NCBI GenBank assembly: GCA_021773275.1
Contig: JAJFKJ010000030.1
Span: forward strand, 1 to 64,000
DNA from: Gammaproteobacteria bacterium
Lineage (GTDB): Bacteria > Pseudomonadota > Gammaproteobacteria > JABCZS01
DNA: 64,000 bases
Direction: 5' to 3'
Below, in pieces: positions 36,365 through 48,000 of the stretch (positions within the stretch are counted from its first letter, which is position 1; every line of letters starts with the position of its first letter). The translations under genes were made by a program, and so were the position numbers. The notes beneath the pieces were generated by a model that saw nothing but the letters and a program-made list of their open reading frames with translations, made no database searches and was not told where the DNA came from.

Positions 36365-37267
36365 TTAAGTGGGGAAATAGAATCGCTTAAATGTACCGTG
36401 TTCATCAGATAAAATCCAAACGTTGTATTGCATCTTAGGGTTTTTTATATAATGAAATTGTGCCTGACAGGTGGATTTTGAGTTCTTTCTTGCTTTTGCC
36501 AGCTTTACATTTTCAGGGCTTGTTTCCGTTTCATCAGGGCTAATACCCAGTGGGATATTTCTTATTTCAGTAAGCCTCGCAGGCGTGGCCTTGGCTTTTT
36601 TTCGTGAATCTACTTGATATGCAACTGCTATCGGCCCTGTTACTGGTGCAGATGCTACACCAATAGGTAATGCCACAGCCAACATAGGTGCACTAAGTAG
36701 AAAATGAAGGTTATTTTCGTTTAAATAGGATTCCTGCTCATCAGATTTTTCATTAATCAACGCAATGATTTCTTCCTCAGAAAGGTTTAGTGTATTTTTT
36801 CCAAGCGGCACTTTTTTATTATTAAATTCCATAATGAGTTTCCGGAAAAATTCATCTGAGCTGTAGAGATCGCATGACTGTCCTCTAGTATTAAGGTATA
36901 TAGTTTGGCTGCAATAGAAGGAGTGGAAATTAGGGTGCATGTTTATTGCCCTATAAGGAGCAATCGCTACAAGAATTTTGTTTTTATATAAAGCTAAAAA
37001 ATCTTGGGTACCTACTTGTGAGAAATACACCCTGAATTCATCTACAAAATAAGTATTATCATCTATTTTAAAGTCCATGACAGGAATATATTCGTCAAGT
37101 AAAAGCTGGTGTACTTCATCTATCGTCTGGCCATATGCCAGCGCATCCTGCCCTTCGCGCAGCGTCTTAGTTTTCGATACTGTATTCATCGCAGACTCTC
37201 GGGGCGATGGTGTGGAGCAGCCAAGCAAGAGTACCAGGAGGAAAATTATTAAAGCTCTGTGTAACAT
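36365..37267 (-). CDS. Predicted lipoprotein of unknown function
   Basis: 300 residues. MLHRALIIFLLVLLLGCS is a lipoprotein signal with lipobox LLGC (Cys17); Ser at +2 favours the outer membrane. A mixed domain follows (about 40-190, containing YIPVMDFKIDDNTYFVDEF), then a hydrophobic stretch FLLSAPMLAVALPIGVASAPVTGP and a basic C-terminal part. The start 29 codons upstream is rejected because it buries the signal peptide. No family recognised. Confidence 0.7.
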   Translation of the reverse strand: MLHRALIIFLLVLLLGCSTPSPRESAMNTVSKTKTLREGQDALAYGQTIDEVHQLLLDEYIPVMDFKIDDNTYFVDEFRVYFSQVGTQDFLALYKNKILVAIAPYRAINMHPNFHSFYCSQTIYLNTRGQSCDLYSSDEFFRKLIMEFNNKKVPLGKNTLNLSEEEIIALINEKSDEQESYLNENNLHFLLSAPMLAVALPIGVASAPVTGPIAVAYQVDSRKKAKATPARLTEIRNIPLGISPDETETSPENVKLAKARKNSKSTCQAQFHYIKNPKMQYNVWILSDEHGTFKRFYFPT

Positions 37268-37467
37268 AATATGAACATCTCTTATGTAACTTAGCTTGTT
37301 AGCATACAGGAAAGGACTAGCCAGCGCAACCAAAACTAGTTGGCAAGCTTGCAAATGCCCTCAAAGTCTATCACAGCCTCTTTGCGCAGTAAATATGGCA
37401 GGATTTTTGTGTGATAAAATGGTGCAAACCGGGATGATAGGTAACACTTTATGGAAGGGAATTACCT

Positions 37468-37650
37468 ATGGTTTGGGATAGTAAGAGCGAACAAGATGAG
37501 CGGCTTAGATTTATCGGCGAGTGGTTGAGGGATGATTATTGTTTCTCATGGTTTTGTGAGCGATACGGCGTAAGTCGCAAGACGGGTTATAAGTGGGTTA
37601 ACCGTTATCAGGATGAAGGTATAGCTGGGCTTGAGTGCAGGAGTCATGCG
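37468..37650 (+). pseudogene. Truncated IS481-family transposase, N-terminal part
   Basis: About 61 codons of the helix-turn-helix region: DERLRFIGEWLRD ... CERYGVSRKTGYKWVNRYQDEGIAGLECRSHA matches the N-terminus of IS481-type transposases. The homology stops abruptly; the following bases are the GCGAATATGGCGGGGG repeat (37657-37672) also found at 28780 and 32720. The DDE catalytic part is missing. The upstream GATAGGTAACAC is typical of the IS end. Confidence 0.75.
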
Positions 37651-37691
37651 CGCCTAGCGAATATGGCGGGGGTTTTAGCGCTTCAAAAAAA

Positions 37692-39689
37692 TCAGCTTGG
37701 ACTTGGGGCGGTCATCTTGCTGTTTGCAGGCGTTCCGGTAGCTTCATCTTTATTTGCTTCTTGTAAAGACTGAATTAAGCGAGTATACCTCTCATCAAGC
37801 TCTTGTGATTGATAGGCGTATGGGCCTAAGTTATTACTTGTGTTCTCTAGTTGCATTTTTACTTTTAGATTAGTCAACTTGTCGGCGATGAATGTTCTTC
37901 TTGCGCTGGAAGTTTTGGTTAAGGCGTCTAAAAAATCCGTGTCAAAACTGGGGTGTTCTAGAAATAAGGGTAGTATTTGTTTAAGATTTTCTTCGCTTTG
38001 GAGTATAGCCGTGTACACAAAGGCACAATTTCCAGATTTGTCTATTGTATTAATATCAACTTTTTTCTCTCTTATGAGCTTTATGATACAGCTGATCCGG
38101 TGAGGGTTATTATCAAGATTCTTGCACATTACTGAAAGTAGAGAAATTGCACTATCGTCGTTGATATGATTCCAATCATACGGGAGCCCGTAATTAGGGG
38201 CCTCAGTAAGCGCAGCTAGTAGACCAGGGAAGTTTGAACCTTTGATTAGGGCTTTTAGGCCTTCTTCTGCAATGCTGAACCTCTTTTGTTCGTTATTTTG
38301 GCGAAGCATCGCTGAGGCTTTTTTATGTGTGATCGTAGATTTTTCTTGATTTATAGCCGTGCCGACACCATGCTGGTAACAGTGTGCAAGTGCAAACAAT
38401 GCATCGATATTGCCATTGTCAGCGGATGTGCTATACCATTGAAAAGCTTTTTTGTGGTCGCGTTTTACGCCAATTGCATACTCATAACATCCTGCCACTT
38501 CTAGCTGAGACAGGCTTTTGGCGATACCAGGGGCGTTGGCCATGCTTAAGAGCCCCCTGAATCTGTTTGTAAAATATAAATCATCCTCATTAGGGGTATC
38601 GGGCGCCGCTGGTAGGCCTGCAGAAAAAAATACGGCAGCATCTTCGTCAACGCTTATGTCATGGAGAGAAATCTGGCGGTTAATATTTCTGACTTGGTTT
38701 TTATCGATATCAGTGCCGATACCGTATCGAAAACAACGGCTAAGGGCATGCATGGCCGCGTCTAAGCTGTCTCCCTCTATAGCTTTTCGGTAGTAGGCAT
38801 ATGCAGTCTTGCGGTCTATTTCAGTGCCAATACCGTACTCATAGCACTGGCCGACAAAATACAACGCAACGCGGGAGCCTTGCTTTGCTGCACAGTTATA
38901 GAACATAAAGGCACCTAAATCGGCTTTATCAGTACCAATGCCGTTTCTCATGCAGCGGCCCCTGTGTTCAATACCAGCAGGGTAGTGTTGGTCGGCAGCT
39001 TTTTGGTAGTAATAATACGCTTTAACTTTATCCATTTTGGTACCAAAACCCGTTTCGCAACATACCCCGGCTTGTATGCAGGCTTCTGGGTCATTACCTA
39101 TTTTTACAGCATCTGCATATAAATTAAAAATTCTTGTTGCTTCTGGTTTTGCTAGAGCGCGGTCTTCATCGCTACCGTGATAGTAAATATCACGAAGCGT
39201 GTTGGCGAGCTCAGTCATGGCTGGGTAGTAGCTTTTTGCAGCCAACACTTCTAGCATATTGGCGTAAAAATAACGATCAGGGTGTTGTAAAAAATCCATT
39301 TTAGCCAAGACCAATAAGGCAAGGCCTGATCCGGAAGCGGCAAGCATCTTTCTCAGCTTGGCCTCACTAACAGTCACTTTGATGTGATCTCTTTTGATTA
39401 GAAAGTGATGCACATAAAGGAAAATCTCGATATATCTAGATTTAATTGCAATGTCAGTAGTTGTTCCCACTTTGTGGTGCAACGTCTTATAAACTTCATG
39501 GGCATGTTTCCCTGACAATATTCTGCTAAAAACCAAGCGTTCCATCACATCCAAAGCCTGCATGGGTTTTTTCTCTTGTTCGCAGGCATACATAAAATAG
39601 AAATAACTTCGCGGAAAAAACCTTATAGAATTACTGATTATTTTTTCTCGCACATAATCATCGTCTGATCGCGAATAAATTTCCGCCAT
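37692..39689 (-). CDS. Sel1-repeat protein with C-terminal ankyrin-like region
   Basis: 665 residues. Sel1-like repeats are clear: GVCCETGFGTKMDKVKAYYYYQKAADQ, then CMRNGIGTD, CYEYGIGTEIDRKTAYAYYRKAIEGD, CFRYGIGTD, and later CYEYAIGVKRDHKKAFQWYSTSADNGN. Such repeats scaffold protein interactions and are common in Legionellales effectors. The end contains DWNHINDDSAISLLSVMC, sharing a pattern with the end of the upstream helicase protein. ATG 39689 is 4 nt after the helicase stop with no ribosome binding site, so coupling or frameshifting at the preceding A10 run is possible. Confidence 0.82.
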   Translation of the reverse strand: MAEIYSRSDDDYVREKIISNSIRFFPRSYFYFMYACEQEKKPMQALDVMERLVFSRILSGKHAHEVYKTLHHKVGTTTDIAIKSRYIEIFLYVHHFLIKRDHIKVTVSEAKLRKMLAASGSGLALLVLAKMDFLQHPDRYFYANMLEVLAAKSYYPAMTELANTLRDIYYHGSDEDRALAKPEATRIFNLYADAVKIGNDPEACIQAGVCCETGFGTKMDKVKAYYYYQKAADQHYPAGIEHRGRCMRNGIGTDKADLGAFMFYNCAAKQGSRVALYFVGQCYEYGIGTEIDRKTAYAYYRKAIEGDSLDAAMHALSRCFRYGIGTDIDKNQVRNINRQISLHDISVDEDAAVFFSAGLPAAPDTPNEDDLYFTNRFRGLLSMANAPGIAKSLSQLEVAGCYEYAIGVKRDHKKAFQWYSTSADNGNIDALFALAHCYQHGVGTAINQEKSTITHKKASAMLRQNNEQKRFSIAEEGLKALIKGSNFPGLLAALTEAPNYGLPYDWNHINDDSAISLLSVMCKNLDNNPHRISCIIKLIREKKVDINTIDKSGNCAFVYTAILQSEENLKQILPLFLEHPSFDTDFLDALTKTSSARRTFIADKLTNLKVKMQLENTSNNLGPYAYQSQELDERYTRLIQSLQEANKDEATGTPANSKMTAPSPS

Positions 39690-39693
39690 GGAT

Positions 39694-42009
39694 TCAGTGA
39701 TGGTTTTTTTTTTCAGAATCACTAGAGTCCGTAATAATGTCGAAATAATCTTCTAGATCAAACCGTTTGGCCGAAAGGAATATTGTTACAGTATTATTTT
39801 TTTTCAATAATAGCGCAGATTTAAAAGCAAATATTTTCTGTTTTCTTAGTGGCCCGACAGCCACATCTGTGTGATTTATTAAGTAATCAACAATTTTTTG
39901 AGCTTTTCCTTGGGGTTTTTTAGATGTGTTTGTACAAGCGATACTCAAGGCCGTTTTTTTGTCAGGGGAAACATGGTTCCAGTCAATGTTTTTAATTTGG
40001 TTTCCGTCTGGGTCCATGGCTTTCCAAATCGCGGCAATATCGTTTGTTTTATATATCGCGTTGTGAGTATCCGGTGTTAATACAGCATCTGCGTTTGTAT
40101 TGCTAGGTGCCGCCACGCTCTTAGTAGGCACCTCCTCTGGGTTCCACAGCAAAAATTGGGTGCTGATCTGTAATTGACTCAAGCCACAATTGTCCTGCAA
40201 AACAGACGTCGCATGCTCAATATTGCCATTCCTATAAAGTTTTTCTGCGGCATGCAGCCAGTCATCTACACTTGTTTCCTTTATTTGCGCAGGCTTGGCT
40301 TCTGTGCTCATGGCGCAAGCGCCTCGCAATAGTTTTACAAGATTTTTTGATCTGTGGGTATTGTGGTGCCAGATATGAAGGTGTTCTCTTGCACGCGTTA
40401 TGCCTACAAAGAGCTTGCTTAGCGGGGCGGCGAATTCCAGTCTTGTTTTGTTGGGGTCAATGTTGCCATTATCAGAAATAGCCTTGCTAATGTTCGCAAA
40501 ACCATCTTGTTCTGTGATGCGGTATAGAATAACCCTTTTGAATTGTAGCCCTTTTATTTCTTCAGGCGTAAACACTTGTGAAAACTTTTTGGCTCTAAAC
40601 CTGGCTTTGTTTTCTTCATCGGTAATGACGCAGCTATCGTGGTTTTTTCCATAGGTTTGTGTAATTTTATCAATGCTGTTTTCGTCAACCTCTTGCCAAG
40701 TAATTTCACCGTAATTTCCTTCAGGAATCGTGGTTTTTGAGGTGCTTTTTTCTTTTTCTTGCGCGACTGACTTTCTGATGTTACTCACCGCCACAGCAAA
40801 TTTCATAATATTGGGCGCGCAGCGGTAGCTGGTTTCCAGTGAAATATCTTGGCCATCTTTACCTAAAATCTTTTTTAGGTAAATCACTTTTGGCTTATTG
40901 TCGTGTAAGCTTTGCACAGAGTCTATAAAAAATATTACATCTCCATTGTCTGTGAGCCTATAGATTTCTAGCAATTGTTTGTGTGAAAAATCTTGTGCTT
41001 CATCTACTAAGATCCGCGCATATTTTTTGCCTTCATCGCCGTGCTCAATCGAGTGGAATTCTGCAAAACGTAAATTATTCTGATCACAGAATCGCATCCA
41101 TTCCTGATAGGCGTCGTCAATCCAGGTTCGATCTTCACCATAAAAAGTTGTTTGTTTTTTGCCTGTTTCCGTCTCATCTAGATACGCTATTGGTGTGTAT
41201 CCGGATCGTATTCGAAACTCTTGATAAACAGCCTCTTCATTAAATTTTTCCGGTGTTTTCTTTTTTTTCGCTAGATAATCTGAAAACCAAGTATTGAATG
41301 GCTCTCTGGCATGGCTGATAATCTGATTGTTGCCATTTCGCTTCTGAATTAGCTGATCATACGTAAGCAGTTCTATTTTTTCATTTTCACTATCAAACGC
41401 AGGGCTTTCTTGCCAAGATGTCCGCATGTTTGCAACAAGCGTAGATGACTGGGTGATATAGAGCACGTTTTCGTCGTTGTGCGCGCCTAGCTCCAAGTAG
41501 TGCTCGGCTAAACTGCTTTTCCCCGTGCCTGGCCCGCCTTGAACAACCATGCGGCTGCTCACTCTGCATTGCGTGTCATCTAATTGGAAAATCTCACCAT
41601 CGAAAAGCTGCATGGGGGTAAAATCATATTTTTTCTTGTGACTTTTTTTTGATGCGTTACCGACATTATCTTCATGCGCTGTTTTTAAGAGTTCAACTTC
41701 TTGGTTCAGTGCTTCTTTGTTGCTGCGTATAAAATTTTTAAAAAAACCTTTATCTAAGAATGATGAATCATATTTGTGGTTTTTGTCGATGTCTAAAACC
41801 AAAATATGCTGCTCACCGCAATAGACGTAGTAGGCATAAATGATGCGCTGTTTGCCACCGACCCTGATGCTGTAAATGCGGTGATCAGTTTTAAGCTTTT
41901 CTGGTTTGGCCCCGGGTAGAAGCTCGCCACGCGCCAATGCTTCAATATACCCCTCATAGGCCTCTATATCAGCCTTGGGGATGGCATTAAGGTATAAAAC
42001 AGCTGGCAT
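39694..42009 (-). CDS. RelE-like / superfamily 1 helicase / ankyrin-like protein
   Basis: 771 residues. Residues 1-90 resemble the RelE/ParE fold (HRIYSIRVGGKQRIIYAYY ... HILVLDIDKNHKYD). Then a UvrD/Rep-type helicase: Walker A GGPGTGKSS (158-166), DEAQD (336-340), SYRCAPNI (394-401) and VGITRAREHL (535-544). The tail (about 670-770) is ankyrin-like (DWNHVSPDKKTALSIACTN). ATG 42009 has GGAGAGG upstream. RelE-helicase fusions occur in bacterial accessory genomes, and a helicase plus ankyrin/TPR layout recalls eukaryotic TRANK1. Role unknown; defence or effector are both possible. Confidence 0.78.
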   Translation of the reverse strand: MPAVLYLNAIPKADIEAYEGYIEALARGELLPGAKPEKLKTDHRIYSIRVGGKQRIIYAYYVYCGEQHILVLDIDKNHKYDSSFLDKGFFKNFIRSNKEALNQEVELLKTAHEDNVGNASKKSHKKKYDFTPMQLFDGEIFQLDDTQCRVSSRMVVQGGPGTGKSSLAEHYLELGAHNDENVLYITQSSTLVANMRTSWQESPAFDSENEKIELLTYDQLIQKRNGNNQIISHAREPFNTWFSDYLAKKKKTPEKFNEEAVYQEFRIRSGYTPIAYLDETETGKKQTTFYGEDRTWIDDAYQEWMRFCDQNNLRFAEFHSIEHGDEGKKYARILVDEAQDFSHKQLLEIYRLTDNGDVIFFIDSVQSLHDNKPKVIYLKKILGKDGQDISLETSYRCAPNIMKFAVAVSNIRKSVAQEKEKSTSKTTIPEGNYGEITWQEVDENSIDKITQTYGKNHDSCVITDEENKARFRAKKFSQVFTPEEIKGLQFKRVILYRITEQDGFANISKAISDNGNIDPNKTRLEFAAPLSKLFVGITRAREHLHIWHHNTHRSKNLVKLLRGACAMSTEAKPAQIKETSVDDWLHAAEKLYRNGNIEHATSVLQDNCGLSQLQISTQFLLWNPEEVPTKSVAAPSNTNADAVLTPDTHNAIYKTNDIAAIWKAMDPDGNQIKNIDWNHVSPDKKTALSIACTNTSKKPQGKAQKIVDYLINHTDVAVGPLRKQKIFAFKSALLLKKNNTVTIFLSAKRFDLEDYFDIITDSSDSEKKNHH

Positions 42010-42076
42010 GTACCTCTCCGGCGCAAATAGTCAATCGGCTAGGTTACCAGGGCTACAGATAATGGTCAAGCGTGGT

Positions 42077-45000
42077 TTATGTTTGAAGCTCACGCTTCCC
42101 CAAAAGCTTTTTTGCGGATTGTGTCTCAGCAGGGTTGAGGGCGTATTTGAGGCATTTTGCCAAAATCGTTACATTGGGCTTTTGAAATATGCTTTCGTGG
42201 TCACCAGGGATCATGTAACGCTCTATAGGGTGTGGGCTGCGAGTCTCCCAATGATTGTAAGCAGCTTCCATGGGTTCATATACTTCGACCGTTTCCATGG
42301 CTTTAAACAATGTAATCTTATTATTAATATAGGGTACTTTGTAGGCGGCATTCATGCGAGAACGTATCCACTGCAATTGCAATAGTTCGTCAGCTTCGCT
42401 TATGCCTTGTTTTGCAAAGTCTTGCTTCATGTATTCAAATTGGCGATGCATATTGCGCTCGAAGCATTCTCTGTCTTTAAGCTTTTGCGGGAAGGGCACC
42501 CAGCCATCAAACAGGCCTATAAAATCAACCTGCTCGCCATGCGACATAAGTTGATGTGCCATAGCGATACTTGTTGTTGCGCCAGCGGAGGCGCCACCTA
42601 AATAGTACGGGCCAGTTGGTGCAACGGTTTTAATTAGTTTTACATAGGCATCAGCCATTGCTTCGATTGTTTTAAAGTGAATGTCATGTGGTGCCTGCAA
42701 GCCGGGGTCTTGAATGGCATATAGCGGTCTGTCGTCATCAAAATGTTCGGCCAGGTTCATGAACCAAAAAACAGTTCCTCCTACCGGGTGAATTAAAAAT
42801 AGTGGTGGCTTGCTGCCTGACTCTTTGAGACAGATCAGAGAGGTGCTTAAGGCATCTTGCTTTTTGGTGATTACCTTTTGTGATTTTTCAGTTAATAATG
42901 CTTCGATTTTTTTTGCTTGCATACCCAGTGTGGGGTGATCAAAAACAAACTTTAAGGGTAATTGCAAAGAGAACTCGTCATTTATATTACCCATTAATCT
43001 AAGCGATGAAAAAGAGCTGCCACCTAGGTCAAAAAAGTTGTCATTATAGTTAATGTCAAGTTGTTGCAGTATGTGTTGCCAAATGTCGAGCAGCTTTTCA
43101 TTTTGGACCATGCTTGTAAGGTTGGCTTCTGCCTGGGCCTGCTGATATTGTGTGCTGGTTTCTGCATTATTTTCATGCTTAAGCTCAAGGCTAAGAACAT
43201 TTTTATTTTGAGTAACAGCGGATTCAATCAAACTGATAATATTTTTACTTAATAAGCTTATTGTCTCAACATTAAAAATGTTAGCGTTGAAACCTAGTAT
43301 GTATTTTAAAGAGCTTTCGGGGTAAACGCTGAACGTTAAGGGATAGTGCGTCGCGTCTCTAATATCTGTTTTTTGTGAAAAACCTTCATCAATTGGGTAA
43401 TTTTCAAAAGCAAAAACGGTGTCAAATAATGCTTCATTAATTTTCAAGCCAAGTGACTGCTTAATAAAATGCAAAGAGTTATGTTGTTGCAGTATTAAAT
43501 TGGAAACTTCAGATTGAATTTGTTTGACCAAGCTTAAGAAGCTGTTGTCGCCAACATTATCAATAGAAAATGGCAACACATTCGACAGCATGCCTACAAT
43601 TTTATTTGAGTGAGGGTAGTTTTCGGAGCGGCCCGAAAATGTGAGACCATAACTGCAACTTTTTTGTTTTGTATGTTGAGATAAAAAAGTAGCCCATATA
43701 GCTTGGAAAAAGGAGCTTAAGGTTACGCGATTCTCTTTGCAAAAATCATGGACTGCGCAATGCAGGTTTTCAGGCAGTGTTTGAATAATGCGTTTGGCAT
43801 GTGTTTTATCTTGTTGCCCAGCATTATTGCGTGTGCCTGGGAAAGGATTTAGGTTTAGACCTTTCAGGCGATTTCTCCAAAAAACGACATCAGCTGGTTT
43901 TTGGCTGCTTCTGAGCCATGTGACATAGTCAAAAAAGCGTGGGGGTTTGCAGTCCGAAGTCGCAACACTGCCGTATTCATAAATATGCTGCAACTGTTGC
44001 AGTATATTGAATAAAGACCAGCCATCTAAAATGGTGTGCGAAAAGCTTATTACCTCTTTGTAATGATCTTCGTCAAATTTGACAATATTGACTCTAAACA
44101 AGGGGGCTTGTTCGAAATCAAACAAGATGCTTTTGTCTTCGCCTAAAAATTTATCGAACAAAACTAATTTTTTCTGCTCGGAATACCCGTTAAAATCTTT
44201 TATATAAACGGGTGCCGAACAGGATTTTTCTACAAAGAATCGTGGAGTGGGGGCCTTAGCCAGCCCGATCCCTGCGCGTAATATTTCATGCAGATTGCTC
44301 AACTCTTGCCAAGCATGCTTTCTTTTTTCAAAGTCAAGCGGGGTGTCGTGGCTAATAATGCACTGAACGTTATAGATGTCTGAATTTTCATAAAGACTGT
44401 GATGTAAAATTCCGCGCTGAATATCAAGCATGGGCTCGGTCTGTGTTATCTCAGAGCTTGTTCTTGATAGGACGAGCAGGGAGAGCACTCCGTCGTAACA
44501 GAATTCTAAAAACTGCCCGATATTCAATGAGCTTGCAAGAGAAGGCGCACAGTTGATGGTTAATTCAAACTGCTTGTTTTTAACCCAGGCATTGATGTCG
44601 CCTAGGGCTAGCATGGGGTTTTCACGTGAGTTAATAAACGAAAGATCTGCGCATTTTAACAGTTCATTTTCTTTTAGCAAATTATCGAGATTTCCCCAGT
44701 AGTTGATGCTTAGCTCGGCCTCTTGAAGTTTATTTGCTTGTCTTGGGCTATCTTTCGCAACAGCGATACATGCATCAATTTCACGGATAATTTTCAAGAT
44801 TTCACTTGATTGCCAAGAAATATTGACCGGCAGGATATGGGTGAGCCAGCCAACGGTTCCGCTTACATCTAAAGTGGCTCCATGCGTTTCTCTGCCGTGT
44901 GTCTCAAGATTTAATGCAAATGTACTCTTCTTGGTGCAGGCATTAAAGGCGTAGGCTACTATAGCCAGCACGATAATATGTATCGGCACGTTACAGAAAG

Positions 45001-48000
45001 TTTTTACCTCAGATAAAAGTTGTTTGGTTTTTTCTTCATCGAGCTTGAAGCTCGCATGAAAAGGAGATGCAGATTTTGTGAGCTCTTCGGTGCAAGCTGA
45101 AAATGGCTTTTTGTAAGGCAGCAACAACTGCTGTTCGACCCAGGTTCGATACGGTGTGACATAGCCTTGAGGCACTATAGATTTTTCATTCAGCAGATCA
45201 GACAGATCGTTAAGCAGTACATGCCAAGAAACAATGTCAACGAGCAGGTGATGAATAACTATTAGCAAGTGATTGGCTTCGCTAGCCGCATCTTTAAGCA
45301 GAACAACGCCCATAAGAGGTCCGCTTTCCAGGTTAAATTGGTTTTGTATAGCATCAGGGTAGAAGCCTGCGAAATTGCTTGTCTCTTGGAAAATGCAAAA
45401 ATCTTCTAGTTTTGCCCCGTCTGATGACGCGTAATGTTGTTTTATTGGGTGTGATTTTGCAAATCGTAGGCGCAAGCTATCGTGTCTTTGTATGAGGTTA
45501 AGCAGTGCGGCTACAAGTTTTCCTTTTGTTATAGATTTGCTGATATTCAAAGTGCAGGATTGGCTGAAATGAGTGGGCTTAGATAAAGGTAAGTTGAAAA
45601 ACCACTGTTGCGTTGGCGCAAGCAGGAACGGCGCTTCATTAACCGGCGTTTCAGGGCCTGTGGATTTATTGCTTGCAAGTGCCTGTGTATTTAGGTGTTG
45701 CTCTAAGTCACGGAATCGTGGGTACTTAAAGATATCAGAAATTCTTAGCGGTATATCATTTTTTCTTGCTTCCGCAGCTAATTGCATGGCTGTGATTGAA
45801 TCACCACCCAATTCAAAAAAATCATCGCTTGGCTTGATGCAAGAAATTCTCATTAGTTTTTGGGCAATATGGTAAAGCGGTTTGTTTGCACAGTAGCCTG
45901 CATCCTGTAGGCTCGAGCTTGCGAGCTGGGTAAGCTTTGCCGTGTCAACCTTGCCATTTCCAGTCAGTGGGATGGTGTTAATTTGGATTAGCTTATTGGG
46001 AATCATGTACCACGGCAATTGATTTTCTAGCATTTTTTTAATAGTTTTATCATCAATGTTGTCGGCTGCTTCTGCTGTGGTGCAATATGCAACAATGTCT
46101 TTCTCGCCGGATGACCCATCAACGTGGACCACGCATTGCTTGATGGTTGGCAACTGCATCATTACCTGTTCAATTTCGTTTAGTTCAATTCGGAAGCCAT
46201 TTTTTTTAATTTGCTTATCAAGCCTGCCAATGTATGTGATATAGCCATCGGCGTCATAGTAGCTTAGGTCGCCGGTTTTGTAGGCCCGTACCGTGTTGCC
46301 AGATGGTGCTTTAAAAGAAATAAATTTCTCATCATTGAGAGTCGGGTTGTTCAAATAGCCAGCAGCCAAACCTTGGCCGCTTAGTAATAGCTCCCCCGGA
46401 AAATAGGGGGGTAATAACTCGTTATGTGAGTTTACCACGTAAGCTTGTGTGCGGTTTATCGGTTTACCGATAGGTACTTCGCACTGCTCAGATTGTGTTC
46501 GCGAGATTTGATGGCAAACTGAAAATGTTGTGTTTTCAGTGGGGCCATAACCGTTGATGAGCTTTGTTGTATTATTATTCGTAGCATTTAGCATTGAATG
46601 GAGTTGCGCTATGTGGTGTGGGTTGAGGCGTTCGCCGCCTATGACGATCTGTTGCAATTTGCCTAGGCAGTCCGCGTAGTGTGCAGACATAATATTGAAA
46701 AGCGAGGCTGTCAAGAATACTAAGTTGATAGGTTCTTTCTTTATAAATTGGGCAAAGTCCTCAATATTAAAATGCTCGGGTGTTGGGTAGGCGTAAAGTG
46801 TACCTGCATTTAGTAGTGCGCCCCAAATTTCAAATGTGCTGGCATCAAAAGCGGGGTTGGCAAGGTGCGCTACATTGATGCCAGGATAAAAGTCTACGTA
46901 GTTGGTATCTTTAACGAGCCGCAAAACGGCCTGATGCGTAACTTTAATACCCTTGGGCTTTCCCGTGGTGCCCGAGCTGTACATTATATAGCAGCAACTG
47001 TTTGCCGTGATGTCACACTCAATTTCTTTTGCTGCAGTGTCAGCCAAGTCTGCTTTGATATCTGTAATCATTAAGGTATTGATACTTTGGTGCGCATGAG
47101 CTTTGCTATCTACGATTAATAGTCTTGCTTGCGCATCTTCCAGAATCATTTGCCTACGTTTGCTTGGGCTGTCGTACTCCAATGGCAAGTAACTAGCACC
47201 CACTTTTAATATTGCCAGCGTTGAAACAATCTCTGTTATGCCGCGTTTTAACTGTAAGGCTACGATGTCATCCTGCGCGACACCTTTAGCCTGTAATTGA
47301 TGCGCCAGCTGTGTTGATAGTGCATCTAGTGTTTGGTAGCTTATAGATTCTTGCTCATCCCGAACAGCTATTTGGTTTGGAGATTGCGTAAGACTTTCTT
47401 GAAAAGCTTCTATTACGTTTTCGTAAGGCAGGCTAGACGTTTTTGCATCGCTGTTTATAAGGTGCATATAGCCTCGCTCTTCTTGGCTTGGCATATAGGG
47501 TGCCTGTAGCACAGGGAGATTATTATCTTGGAGGCTTTGTGATAGTTGTTCAATATGTCGCGCGAATAAATCTAAGGTTTTTGCGCTTAGCGGAAAACCT
47601 TGGTTGATAATTTTAATATCATCACTATTAATAAACACTATTGCTAAATGTGGGTGTGCTTCTAAACAAAAACCTTTATTTTTACTAGCATCATAAAATA
47701 TGAGCTCAAATTTGTTTTCTTTAATAGGGCGGGGCAGGGAGTTCAAGCAGGGGTAGCGTGTAAATATGTCAGAGGCGGGGTCATCTAGCGATGCTATTAT
47801 CCCTGCTGTTTTTGTTATTTGAGAACACAAGTCTGGCAAGCTTGCATTTGTGAGTAAGTTAACGTTTAATGGGCGTATCTTTCCGTTTGTTGTGCTGTAA
47901 GCGATGGTCCAGCATTCATCTTCATTCATGCTTAGTTTTTTGAAGTAAGCGCAGGTCAAGGCAATTGCTTCAGTTTTATCAAGCGTAGAGAAAAACGGTG

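Noticed and set aside
36278-36412. 44-codon frame with an AGGAG site
   Set aside because: Unlike known proteins, and it overlaps the lipoprotein gene on the other strand; coding cannot be supported.
25245-37700. CRISPR array among the many repeats of the hotspot
   Set aside because: The repeats are few, unevenly spaced by kilobases and match tRNA or palindromic elements; there are no regular spacers or cas genes.
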